Part shown: piece after piece, positions 7,036 through 13,131 of the stretch
Numbering within the stretch: the stretch's first letter is position 1
Layout of the letters: every line of letters begins with the position of its first letter
Origin: JACROF01 sp964598995
GTDB lineage: Bacteria; Patescibacteriota; Microgenomatia; Levybacterales; UBA12049
Length of the DNA: 14,087 nt
Assembly (NCBI GenBank): GCA_964598995.1
Contig: CAZRDR010000056.1
Coordinates: forward strand, 1 to 14,087
Reading direction: 5' to 3'
The notes under the pieces: generated by a model
Seen by the model: the letters and a program-made list of their open reading frames with translations, nothing else
What the model was told of the DNA's origin: nothing
Database searches by the model: none
Made by a program: the position numbers and the translations under genes

Positions 7036-7209
7036 ATGCTCGAAACAACCCAACCAACGCCCCAGCAGACTAATGACCGACATGTCTCCATCCGCTGCTT
7101 TACCTGTGATAAGGAAGTAACTATCACTCTTAAATCATGGGAACCAAATACACGTCTTAACTGTCCTGAATGTAACGGCAAGCAAGCAATAATTACCTCC
7201 ATGTATTAG
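7036..7209 (+). CDS. Small zinc-ribbon protein (57 aa)
   Basis: The frame ATG 7036 to TAG 7207-7209 encodes 57 residues. A Gln/Thr/Pro-rich N-terminus (1-16) is followed by a compact two-knuckle zinc ribbon, RCFTCDKEV at 20-28 and NCPECNGK at 42-49, so Cys21, Cys24, Cys43 and Cys46 should bind one Zn2+. The spacing and the short beta-like stretches around the knuckles are typical of tiny single-ribbon proteins. No enzyme signature is present; nucleic-acid or protein binding would be the usual guess. There is no Shine-Dalgarno; a hairpin sits directly before the ATG. ychF begins 42 nt later from its own promoter. Because the gene is short it would be missed by length-filtered gene calling, but the paired CxxC motifs make chance unlikely. 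Confidence 0.7.
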   Translation: MLETTQPTPQQTNDRHVSIRCFTCDKEVTITLKSWEPNTRLNCPECNGKQAIITSMY

Positions 7210-7233
7210 TCCTTATTTTTCTCTCGCTTCCTC

Positions 7234-7242
7234 TGGTATAAT
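7234..7242 (+). promoter_or_regulatory. Extended -10 promoter of ychF (near-leaderless)
   Basis: TGG-TATAAT (7234-7242) is a perfect extended -10. The ychF ATG begins 9 nt after the hexamer, so the transcript would have a leader of only about 2-3 nt. No recognisable -35 lies 17 nt upstream and no Shine-Dalgarno is present. Confidence 0.65.
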
Positions 7243-7251
7243 TGGCTTCAC

Positions 7252-8349
7252 ATGAATTTATCTGTCGGTATTGTTGGTCTACCAAATGTCGGGAAGTCGA
7301 CTCTTTTTAATGCGCTTTTAAAAAAGCAGCAGGCTTTGGCTGCTAATTATCCTTTCGCAACGATCGAGCCGAATGTCGGAATTGTTCCCGTACCCGATAA
7401 CCGTTTGACGCAACTTGCTGAAGTGACTCGTGAAGAAGAGAAAATGTCAGAACTGCCGCCGATTAAGTCTGCTACTGTCGAATTCGTCGATATAGCAGGA
7501 TTGGTGAAGGGAGCAAGTGAGGGTGCAGGGCTTGGTAACAAATTTTTAAGTCACATCCGTGAGGTCTCAGTCATCGCCCATGTCGTCAGAGCCTTTGAAG
7601 ATGTAGATGTCGTGCGAGAGGGGAGTGTTAGTCCTGATGAAGATTATAAAACGATTCAGATGGAGCTTATTCTTGCTGACTTACAGACTCTCCAGAAGAC
7701 ACTTGATAATCGTAAGATTGAGCCTGCCAAAAAAGCTGTAGCTGAAAAGCTTATCAGTGCACTCAATAATGGTACGCGAGCGTTCGATGTTTCACTCAGT
7801 GATGAAGAACGAGAAGCAGCTCGTGACATGTTTTTACTCACCAATAAACCAGAAATCATCGTTCTCAATGTAACTGAAAGTGAATACAACGAGTCGACCA
7901 TTCTTGAGCGCATTTCTTCATACGCTAAAGATCTTAATCTTCCCGAAGATCGCTTCGTCGTCATCTGTGCCAAAATCGAGGCAGATCTTGCGGGTTTGTC
8001 AGATGAGGATCAGCAAGTATATTTAGCTGAGTTAGGTGTGGGAGCATCTGGACTTGAGCGATTAATCCAAAAAGCTTATGACCGGCTCGGTTTGATTAGT
8101 TTTTTAACGGCTGGAGAAAAAGAAGTCCGAGCCTGGACTGTGAAGAAGGGGAGTAGTGCGCCGCAGGCAGCAGGGGAGATCCATACTGATTTTATTAAGA
8201 AGTTTATTAAGGCTGAGGTCATCGGCTTTGATGATTATATTTCCTCACCGGGGAGGCAAAAAGCGCGCGAGCTGGGGCGAGCGCGCCTTGAAGGAAAAGA
8301 CTATATCGTAAAAGATGGTGATGTGATTGAGTTTAAAATTGGTTCATGA
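7252..8349 (+). CDS. ychF: YchF/OLA1 redox-regulated P-loop ATPase (Obg family)
   Basis: A 365-residue protein of standard family length. The G domain has G1 GLPNVGKST (9-17), G3 DIAGL (80-84) followed by the glycine-rich VKGASEGAGLGNKFL typical of the Obg/YchF group, and NVTE (206-209) in place of NKxD. The altered G4 motif is the reason YchF proteins prefer ATP over GTP. A central coiled coil (about 134-200) and a C-terminal TGS domain (about 283-363) complete the fold. YchF binds ribosomes and has been linked to stress responses, and it is nearly universal. Transcription probably starts just before the ATG. rpsF follows about 120 nt later. A second, diverged copy of the last codons of ychF lies at 8385-8414, which suggests that the present gene may have replaced an older allele. 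Confidence 0.96.
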   Translation: MNLSVGIVGLPNVGKSTLFNALLKKQQALAANYPFATIEPNVGIVPVPDNRLTQLAEVTREEEKMSELPPIKSATVEFVDIAGLVKGASEGAGLGNKFLSHIREVSVIAHVVRAFEDVDVVREGSVSPDEDYKTIQMELILADLQTLQKTLDNRKIEPAKKAVAEKLISALNNGTRAFDVSLSDEEREAARDMFLLTNKPEIIVLNVTESEYNESTILERISSYAKDLNLPEDRFVVICAKIEADLAGLSDEDQQVYLAELGVGASGLERLIQKAYDRLGLISFLTAGEKEVRAWTVKKGSSAPQAAGEIHTDFIKKFIKAEVIGFDDYISSPGRQKARELGRARLEGKDYIVKDGDVIEFKIGS

Positions 8350-8355
8350 TGGCGA

Positions 8356-8381
8356 CCCTCCTACGCTTACGCTTCGGCGGG
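8356..8381 (+). repeat. GC-rich imperfect hairpin between the two ychF tails
   Basis: CCCTCC (8356-8361) pairs with GGCGGG (8376-8381) with one mismatch. The loop includes a direct repeat ACGCTT (8363-8368, 8369-8374). It is richer in GC than its surroundings and resembles a REP-like element or a terminator stem, but no T-run follows. Confidence 0.4.
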
Positions 8382-8384
8382 GCA

Positions 8385-8414
8385 GGCGTCATCGAGTTCA
8401 AGATTGGCGCTTGA
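8385..8414 (+). pseudogene. Remnant of a second ychF 3' end
   Basis: This 30-nt stretch reads G-V-I-E-F-K-I-G-A-stop. The real ychF ends D-V-I-E-F-K-I-G-S-stop (8320-8349). Seven residues in a row are identical, while five of their codons differ at the third position only (GTG/GTC, ATT/ATC, TTT/TTC, AAA/AAG, GGT/GGC). It lies in a different frame from ychF (offset 65 nt), preceded by a GC-rich segment. The pattern fits the leftover end of a homologous but codon-diverged ychF. A 21-codon frame starting ATG 8349 covers it but is probably not a gene. Confidence 0.65.
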
Positions 8415-8424
8415 GTATTAGTAC

Positions 8425-8454
8425 TTGCTATCTGAGCCTCGAATTTGGTATCAT
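8425..8454 (+). promoter_or_regulatory. Promoter of the rpsF-ssb-rpsR cluster
   Basis: TTGCTA (8425-8430) is a moderate -35. Eighteen nt on, TATCAT (8449-8454) is preceded by TGG, making an extended -10. ATG 8469 lies 14 nt after the hexamer, so the leader should be about 7 nt. No Shine-Dalgarno is present. Confidence 0.55.
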
Positions 8455-8468
8455 TACGCATAACACTT

Positions 8469-8747
8469 ATGAGATTATACGAGTTAGTAGTCGTTCTTAA
8501 GACATCACTTTCAGACGCAGATCGCAAGAAAATGCTTGATCAGGTTAAAACCTGGCTTGGTGATGTCAAAGTTACGAAAGAAGAAGACTGGGGTCAAAAG
8601 CCTCTCGCTTATAAAATTAAAAGAGAAGTTGCTGGTGTCTACCACAAATGGGAATTAGAGACTGAAAAAGTCATCCCAGCAGATTTTGAGACAAGACTTA
8701 TTAGAAGTGACAGTGTCCTCAGACACTTGTTACTGAGAACAAAATAA
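8469..8747 (+). CDS. rpsF: 30S ribosomal protein S6
   Basis: A 92-residue protein with the S6 fold sequence: MRLYELVVVLKTSLSDADRKK at the start, a GDVKVTKEEDWGQKPLAYKIKRE beta region, GVYHKWELE, and a C-terminal DSVLRHLLLRTK helix. S6 binds 16S rRNA as a heterodimer with S18 in the platform of the small subunit. The frame is open from a TTG at 8445, but the family begins with M-R-x-Y-E, so ATG 8469 is the right start; the TTG lies inside the predicted promoter. The order S6-SSB-S18 is a classic bacterial cluster. No Shine-Dalgarno is visible, in keeping with the very short predicted leader. ssb begins 9 nt after the stop. Confidence 0.95.
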   Translation: MRLYELVVVLKTSLSDADRKKMLDQVKTWLGDVKVTKEEDWGQKPLAYKIKREVAGVYHKWELETEKVIPADFETRLIRSDSVLRHLLLRTK

Positions 8748-8756
8748 ACGTTGGAT

Positions 8757-9260
8757 ATGGCACGAAGCTTAAATCGGGTACAGTTGATCGGGAACTTAAC
8801 ACGAGATCCGGAACTACGTTACACTCCGCAGGGAACTGCAGTTTGTACATTTGGTCTGGCTACAAATAGGTCTTGGACAACTGACTCAGGTGAGAAACAT
8901 GAGGAATCAGAATTTCACCGTATCGTTGCCTGGAACAAGTTAGCAGAACTTTGTAGTCAATTTTTGGTAAAAGGTCGAAAGGTATATGTCGAAGGTCGAC
9001 TTTCTACGAGAAGTTGGACTGCACAAGACGGAGCACAGAAGTCAGTAACTGAAGTAGTTATTGATGATATGATCCTTCTTGATAGTAAAGGCGCTCCAGC
9101 AGGCGCAGGTGATGAGCCGAAAGCTCCGACACCAGCACCTAAAGCGGCTTCTAAAAAAGAAGAAAAAGACCATTCGGCAGGCTCAGGACAAGCACCTGAG
9201 GTAGCAGACGTTCCAACTCCTGATGAGGATATGGTCCCACCAGACGATATTCCTTTCTAG
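8757..9260 (+). CDS. ssb: Single-stranded DNA-binding protein
   Basis: A 167-residue SSB. Residues 1-110 form the OB fold, starting MARSLNRVQLIGNLTRDPEL, with the FHRIVAWNKLAELCSQFLVKG and VYVEGRLSTRSW segments that bind ssDNA as a tetramer. The rest is a disordered Pro/Ala/Lys/Glu-rich linker ending in the acidic tip PPDDIPF, the docking site for replication and repair partners. A TTG at 8751 would add two residues, but ATG 8757 matches the family start. It sits between the two ribosomal genes, as in many bacteria, and should be transcribed with rpsF. The ribosome-binding site is poor; termination-reinitiation from rpsF is likely. Confidence 0.97.
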   Translation: MARSLNRVQLIGNLTRDPELRYTPQGTAVCTFGLATNRSWTTDSGEKHEESEFHRIVAWNKLAELCSQFLVKGRKVYVEGRLSTRSWTAQDGAQKSVTEVVIDDMILLDSKGAPAGAGDEPKAPTPAPKAASKKEEKDHSAGSGQAPEVADVPTPDEDMVPPDDIPF

Positions 9261-9283
9261 AGATTAATAAAGGAAAAAGAGCA

Positions 9284-9326
9284 GTGCCGCTCTTACGAAG
9301 TGAGATCGAATTCACTTCGAAGGCAC
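9284..9326 (+). promoter_or_regulatory. Two-helix leader element upstream of rpsR
   Basis: GTGCC (9284-9288) pairs with GGCAC (9322-9326), enclosing a perfect 8-bp stem CGAAGTGA/TCACTTCG (9296-9303, 9312-9319). An asymmetric internal loop separates them: 7 nt on the 5' side and 2 nt on the 3' side. A CCG (9287-9289) sits at the junction. An alternative hairpin AGAGC/GCTCT (9279-9283, 9289-9293) would exclude the outer helix. The layout recalls the S6:S18-binding leader, which has a CCG in an asymmetric loop, although that is usually before rpsF. The assignment is inference. Confidence 0.5.
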
Positions 9327-9327
9327 G

Positions 9328-9354
9328 TCGAGAAAAAACGTAGTTTTGTCTCGA
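9328..9354 (+). promoter_or_regulatory. Second hairpin just before rpsR
   Basis: TCGAGA (9328-9333) pairs with TCTCGA (9349-9354). After one A/G mismatch, AAAAC (9335-9339) pairs with GTTTT (9343-9347) around a 3-nt loop. The stem ends 10 nt before the rpsR ATG, inside the footprint of an initiating ribosome, and no Shine-Dalgarno is seen. It could control rpsR translation or protect a processed 5' end. Confidence 0.45.
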
Positions 9355-9364
9355 GATTTAACGT

Positions 9365-9613
9365 ATGGCAGCTAAAAAAACATCAACTAGACCAAGAAGA
9401 AAGATAGTAGCACCTAAGAAGTGTATGTTCTGTGAGGAGAAGAAAACTCCAAATTATTCAGATACTGCAACTCTGCAAAAATTCTTAACTGAGCGCGGCA
9501 AGATCATTGGCCGTGTCCGCTCAGGCCTCTGCGCTAAGCATCAGCGTCAGCTTACTGAAGCTATCAAATACGCTCGCCACTTAGCACTCTTACCATTTAT
9601 TGGTAAAGAGTAA
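9365..9613 (+). CDS. rpsR: 30S ribosomal protein S18 (zinc-binding form)
   Basis: An 82-residue S18 with a Lys/Arg-rich N-terminus and the conserved YSDTATLQKFLTERGKIIGR core ending in RHLALLPF. Cys20, Cys23, Cys56 and His59 (CMFC and CAKH) form the zinc-knuckle version of the protein, which many lineages have lost. S18 pairs with S6 on 16S rRNA. The gene is separated from ssb by a 104-nt spacer holding two hairpins, an unusually large and structured gap for this cluster, which suggests separate translational control. No Shine-Dalgarno precedes the ATG. Confidence 0.97.
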   Translation: MAAKKTSTRPRRKIVAPKKCMFCEEKKTPNYSDTATLQKFLTERGKIIGRVRSGLCAKHQRQLTEAIKYARHLALLPFIGKE

Positions 9614-9641
9614 TTTTTGTCACTTGTAACGCTCTACAATT

Positions 9642-9650
9642 TGCTATCAT
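9642..9650 (+). promoter_or_regulatory. Extended -10 for a leaderless transcript of the BSH protein/ctpA pair
   Basis: TGC-TATCAT (9642-9650) ends exactly 6 nt before ATG 9657, predicting transcription from at or beside the start codon. No Shine-Dalgarno is present and no clear -35 lies at standard spacing. Confidence 0.6.
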
Positions 9651-9656
9651 AGTCTT

Positions 9657-10508
9657 ATGACGACTCTGCCAGTCTCAGTTCCCGAAGAATATATGATCGT
9701 TGTCGGTAAAGGTGATCATGTGGAGCAGGGAGAAGTCCTCGCTAAAGCTCCAGCTCCTAAGTCCTCGCCAGTTAATGAACTCATCCTCGATCTCGTCGCG
9801 ATCTATAATGAATCGCCTGATAGTGTCAGAAAATACCTCAAAAAAGCTCCCGGTGACAGTATCCATGAGGGTGATATCATCGCTTCGCATTCGTATTCAT
9901 TAGGGCTGAAAAGTGATCAGGTTATAGCCCATGTTGATGGCACCATTATCCGCTTTGAGCGAGACTCAGGTAAGCTCATCATCCAGTCAGACAAAGCGGT
10001 TGGGGAGGAGCTAGAAGACAAAAAAGACGATATCCTTTCGCCACTTGCTGGCACTATCAAGGTATGTAATAATGATTCAATTGTCTTGGCTCCTGATAAG
10101 GTCATTGATGCTAAGGAAGAAGAAAAACACGAGGAGGAGCCAGAACCTGAAATCCCTAAAGTAAAAGCCGGCGAGAAAGGTATTGGCGGTAAAGCAACTG
10201 GTCCATTACTGACTCTTGAACCTGAAAAAGGGAATATGGTCCAGAGCGGCGAGATCACCAAAGAGACGATGGGAAAGATACTTCTCCTTCCAGATATTGA
10301 AAAAGAAGCTATCGCTAAAGCATCGGCGATAGGTGTCTTGGGTATCTTGGGGACAGATTTATCAAATGACATCTTTAGTTACGTCCTCGATCGTAAGATA
10401 GATCTGCCTATTATCTCTATCGATCAGACGTTAGGTAAAAAACTCGTCAAAACCAAAAAAGACATCACTATGAACGGAAAGGATCAAACTGTCACGAATG
10501 AAGATTAA
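9657..10508 (+). CDS. Barrel-sandwich-hybrid protein of unknown function, coupled to ctpA
   Basis: I do not recognise a named family. The 283-residue protein has no signal peptide or membrane segment. Three times it shows a hammerhead-like motif G-[D/N]-x-[V/I]-x-x-G-[E/D]-[V/I]: GDHVEQGEV (19-27), GDSIHEGDI (66-74) and GNMVQSGEI (192-200). This is typical of biotinyl/lipoyl-like barrel-sandwich hybrids, as in RnfC or the RNA polymerase beta' subunit. HVDGTIIRF (92-100) and SPLAGTIKV (128-136) fit the same fold. There is no M-K-M biotin or lipoyl attachment motif, so it is probably not a cofactor carrier. An acidic linker (about 152-168) leads to a C-terminal alpha/beta region (210-265; AIGVLGILGTDLSNDIF, then LPIISI). 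The stop overlaps the ctpA start by 11 nt, so the two proteins are translated together and may share a pathway. Function is unknown. Confidence 0.75.
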   Translation: MTTLPVSVPEEYMIVVGKGDHVEQGEVLAKAPAPKSSPVNELILDLVAIYNESPDSVRKYLKKAPGDSIHEGDIIASHSYSLGLKSDQVIAHVDGTIIRFERDSGKLIIQSDKAVGEELEDKKDDILSPLAGTIKVCNNDSIVLAPDKVIDAKEEEKHEEEPEPEIPKVKAGEKGIGGKATGPLLTLEPEKGNMVQSGEITKETMGKILLLPDIEKEAIAKASAIGVLGILGTDLSNDIFSYVLDRKIDLPIISIDQTLGKKLVKTKKDITMNGKDQTVTNED

Positions 10509-11844
10509 GACCTCGACTCTTCGAGCCGCAGCTTTTGTGCTCATCGCTGGTATCGTTGGATATTACATCGGTGTAAATAAAGTTAACCTCGATTGGAAAA
10601 ACTATCACCCTAGCCTTACGGTAACTGGTAAAGAACCGCCAAGTGCTAACCAGAACCTTGATATGACCAAGTTCTGGGCTGTCTTTGATAAAGTTCAGAC
10701 TGATTTCTACGATAAAAAAGCAATCGATCCTCAGAAAATGCTCGACGGTGCTATCACTGGCATGGTAAATAGTCTCGATGATCCCTACACGATGTATCTG
10801 CCTCCGACGCAGAATGATAATTTCAAACAAGTGATGTCAGGTCAGTTCTCAGGAGTTGGCGCAGAGCTCGGACTGCAGGACAAACAAGTCATCGTTGTCG
10901 CGCCGATTGACGGAAGTCCAGCCCAGAAAGCAGGTATTAAAGCTGGAGATGCCATCCTTAAAGTTAACGATGAAGCGACTCAAGGCTGGACTCTTGATCA
11001 GACTGTTAATAAGATCAGAGGGCCTAAGGGAACACAGGTTACGCTCAGTATTGTCCATAAAAATGATAAAGACCTCAAAAAGATTACTATCACGCGTGAC
11101 ACGATCACTGTTAAGAGTGTCACATCTTATGTTAAGCCTGTTGATCAGATTGACGCTATTCAGCCTAACAAGAAACCATCGGTCACACCTGGTGATAAAA
11201 ATGCACCAACTCCAACACCAACTAGTGATCCAAATATGATCACCAAGAATGGTAATAAAGTGGCTTACATCAGACTGTCACAGTTTGGTGATAACACCAA
11301 CCAAGAATGGCTCTCGATGTCTAACTCGTTAGCACTCCAGATGCAAAAAGATCCATCTATCAAAGGAATAGTCTTAGACCTGCGTAATAACCCTGGAGGG
11401 TATGTAACTGACGCTGTCTTTATCGCATCCGAGTTCTTACCGGTTGGTACGCCAATTGTGACTGAGGATATGGGGGATAAAGGTAAAGATACACTTTCAG
11501 TGAAGAGAAATGGGCTCTTATTAAATGTTCCACTCGTCGTTCTCATTAATAAAGGCTCTGCCTCAGCAGCTGAGATCGTCGCAGGTTCACTCCGTGATGC
11601 GGGACGTGCGCGCTTAGTGGGCGAACAGTCATTCGGTAAAGGAACGATGCAGAATGCTGAGGATCTCGGACAGGGAGCAGGAATTCACGTGACGATCGCG
11701 CGCTGGCTTACACCTAAGGGGACATGGGTTGGTAACGGTAAAAATGGCACAGGGCTTACACCTGATGACGTCGTCGCTTTAAATCCTAAAGATCCATCAC
11801 TTGATACACAGCTTCAAAAAGCCGTTGATGATCTGGTAAAATAA
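10498..11844 (+). CDS. ctpA: S41 carboxyl-terminal processing protease (CtpA type)
   Basis: A 448-residue membrane-anchored protease. Residues 9-26 form the N-terminal membrane anchor, so the rest is outside the cytoplasm. A helical N-terminal region (55-115) carries the DPYTMYL signature, a PDZ domain follows (about 115-200), then a Pro/Thr-rich insert (about 219-246), then the S41 core. The Ser/Lys dyad is visible: Ser356 in GSASAAEI and Lys381 in SFGKGTMQ, 25 residues apart as in known CTPs, with Gln385 nearby. DLRNNPGG (294-301) is the usual strand before the active site. These enzymes trim or degrade envelope proteins from their C-termini, with the PDZ domain gating activity. The ATG overlaps the preceding gene by 11 nt. 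The flexible insert between PDZ and core is the only unusual feature. Confidence 0.93.
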   Translation: MKIKTSTLRAAAFVLIAGIVGYYIGVNKVNLDWKNYHPSLTVTGKEPPSANQNLDMTKFWAVFDKVQTDFYDKKAIDPQKMLDGAITGMVNSLDDPYTMYLPPTQNDNFKQVMSGQFSGVGAELGLQDKQVIVVAPIDGSPAQKAGIKAGDAILKVNDEATQGWTLDQTVNKIRGPKGTQVTLSIVHKNDKDLKKITITRDTITVKSVTSYVKPVDQIDAIQPNKKPSVTPGDKNAPTPTPTSDPNMITKNGNKVAYIRLSQFGDNTNQEWLSMSNSLALQMQKDPSIKGIVLDLRNNPGGYVTDAVFIASEFLPVGTPIVTEDMGDKGKDTLSVKRNGLLLNVPLVVLINKGSASAAEIVAGSLRDAGRARLVGEQSFGKGTMQNAEDLGQGAGIHVTIARWLTPKGTWVGNGKNGTGLTPDDVVALNPKDPSLDTQLQKAVDDLVK

Positions 11845-11869
11845 TTTTCAGCTTTCTTTCAGGAATGCT

Positions 11870-11878
11870 TGGTAGCAT
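11870..11878 (+). promoter_or_regulatory. Extended -10 for leaderless htrA transcript
   Basis: TGG-TAGCAT (11870-11878) lies exactly 6 nt before ATG 11885. It matches the TGn extension and four of six -10 positions, including the key A2 and T6. No Shine-Dalgarno or clear -35 is seen. Confidence 0.5.
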
Positions 11879-11884
11879 CATCAT

Positions 11885-13078
11885 ATGCGCAGACTCGTCG
11901 CTATCGTCATTATCTTAATAATTCTTCTTGTTGGCCTCAGTGCCGTAAGTAAGTACGCACCAAATCTCGGAACATATTTAGGAACATCGACTACACCTCA
12001 ACAATTTCTTCCTGAAAGCACCGATAAAGTAAAAATCGTCAGTGAGGAATCACTCGTCACTGGAGTTGTTAAGACTGCCGCACCTTCTGTCGTCACTATT
12101 TCAGGTGAATCGAATCAACCTCAAACTCCGCTTAATGATAATTCACCCTATTATTTCTTCGGCATTCCCGTCCCGAATCAAGGTAATTCATCGACTCCTC
12201 ACCAGCCGCAGAATATCGGTTCTGGTTTTATCGTCAGAAGTGATGGCTTCATCGTGACGAACAAACACGTGGTGAGTGATACGACACTCAAATACACTGT
12301 CACGACCAATAATAATAAAAAGTACTCAGTCGATAAGATCTATCGCGATCCGCTTAACGATATCGCCATTATTAAGATAAATCCAGGCGATAATGCAGGG
12401 AACACGCTCAAACCGCTAACTCTTGGCGACTCCGATAAATTACAGGTGGGGCAGCTCGCGATCGCGATCGGAACAGCACTAGGAGAGTTTAATAATACTG
12501 TTACGACCGGTGTGATCTCAGGACTTGGTCGAGGTATTACGGCAGGGAGTGCCTTTGAGGGGACGGCCGAACAGTTAGATAATGTCATCCAGACTGATGC
12601 TGCTATTAACCCTGGTAATAGCGGCGGACCGTTATTTAACTCCGCAGGGCAAGTCATCGGAGTAAATACAGCAGTATCAGAAAGCGGCCAGAATATCGGT
12701 TTTGCTCTGCCTATCAATACTGTTAAAGAATCGATTAATAACTTTAACCAAACTGGACAATTTAACAGGCCATACCTTGGAGTTGCCTATGAAATGATCA
12801 CACAGGAGGTTGCACTCAGAAATGATTTGCCGCAAGGAGCATATATCCAGACTGTCGTACCTGACTCGGCTGCAGATAAAGCAGGGCTCAAGCAGGGGGA
12901 TATCGTCACGAAAGTCGATGGACAGAAATTAATTGCCAAGACCAATGAACTCTCGACTATGATCGCTAAGAAAAAAGTAGGGGACAGTATGACACTTACT
13001 GTCTACCACGAGGATGATAACGGCAAAGGAACAACTACTGATATGAAAGTAACTCTGCAGGCAGCTCCTCAGCAATGA
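11885..13078 (+). CDS. HtrA/DegP-type serine protease with one PDZ domain
   Basis: A 397-residue protein with one N-terminal transmembrane helix (4-22), a flexible Thr/Ser/Pro linker with a Tyr/Phe-rich patch near 88-95, a trypsin-like S1C domain and one PDZ domain (about 295-392). The catalytic triad is visible: His128 in TNKHVV, Asp159 in DPLNDIAIIKI, and Ser246 in NPGNSGGPLF. The plan (TM-protease-PDZ) is that of DegS and of Gram-positive HtrA. It should degrade or sense misfolded proteins at the outer face of the membrane. It follows ctpA after 40 nt but seems to have its own leaderless promoter. It ends with TGA, which must act as a stop here because the PDZ domain is already complete. 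Confidence 0.94.
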   Translation: MRRLVAIVIILIILLVGLSAVSKYAPNLGTYLGTSTTPQQFLPESTDKVKIVSEESLVTGVVKTAAPSVVTISGESNQPQTPLNDNSPYYFFGIPVPNQGNSSTPHQPQNIGSGFIVRSDGFIVTNKHVVSDTTLKYTVTTNNNKKYSVDKIYRDPLNDIAIIKINPGDNAGNTLKPLTLGDSDKLQVGQLAIAIGTALGEFNNTVTTGVISGLGRGITAGSAFEGTAEQLDNVIQTDAAINPGNSGGPLFNSAGQVIGVNTAVSESGQNIGFALPINTVKESINNFNQTGQFNRPYLGVAYEMITQEVALRNDLPQGAYIQTVVPDSAADKAGLKQGDIVTKVDGQKLIAKTNELSTMIAKKKVGDSMTLTVYHEDDNGKGTTTDMKVTLQAAPQQ

Positions 13079-13096
13079 ACTGATCATTTTCCGCTA

Positions 13097-13125
13097 TAGA
13101 CATTTTTAAAATAAGTATTTATAAT
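13097..13125 (+). promoter_or_regulatory. Strong promoter giving a leaderless SurA-like mRNA
   Basis: TAGACA (13097-13102, five of six) and TATAAT (13120-13125, perfect) are separated by exactly 17 nt. The hexamer ends 6 nt before ATG 13132. This is the best full promoter in the window, and its placement predicts a leaderless message. Confidence 0.75.
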
Positions 13126-13131
13126 CAACTA

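Noticed and set aside
8349..8414. A 21-codon ATG frame overlapping the ychF stop codon
   Set aside because: Too short and without a ribosome-binding site. Its end is better explained as a ychF tail remnant and its beginning as a GC-rich repeat.
9917..10372. A 151-codon frame on the minus strand
   Set aside because: It lies wholly inside the well-supported plus-strand BSH gene. Its Ser/Ile/Pro-rich translation has no domain features, so it is a shadow frame.
10856..11239. A 127-codon plus-strand frame inside ctpA
   Set aside because: It overlaps the PDZ region of ctpA in another frame. The Leu/Arg/Ser-rich translation is typical of out-of-frame reading.
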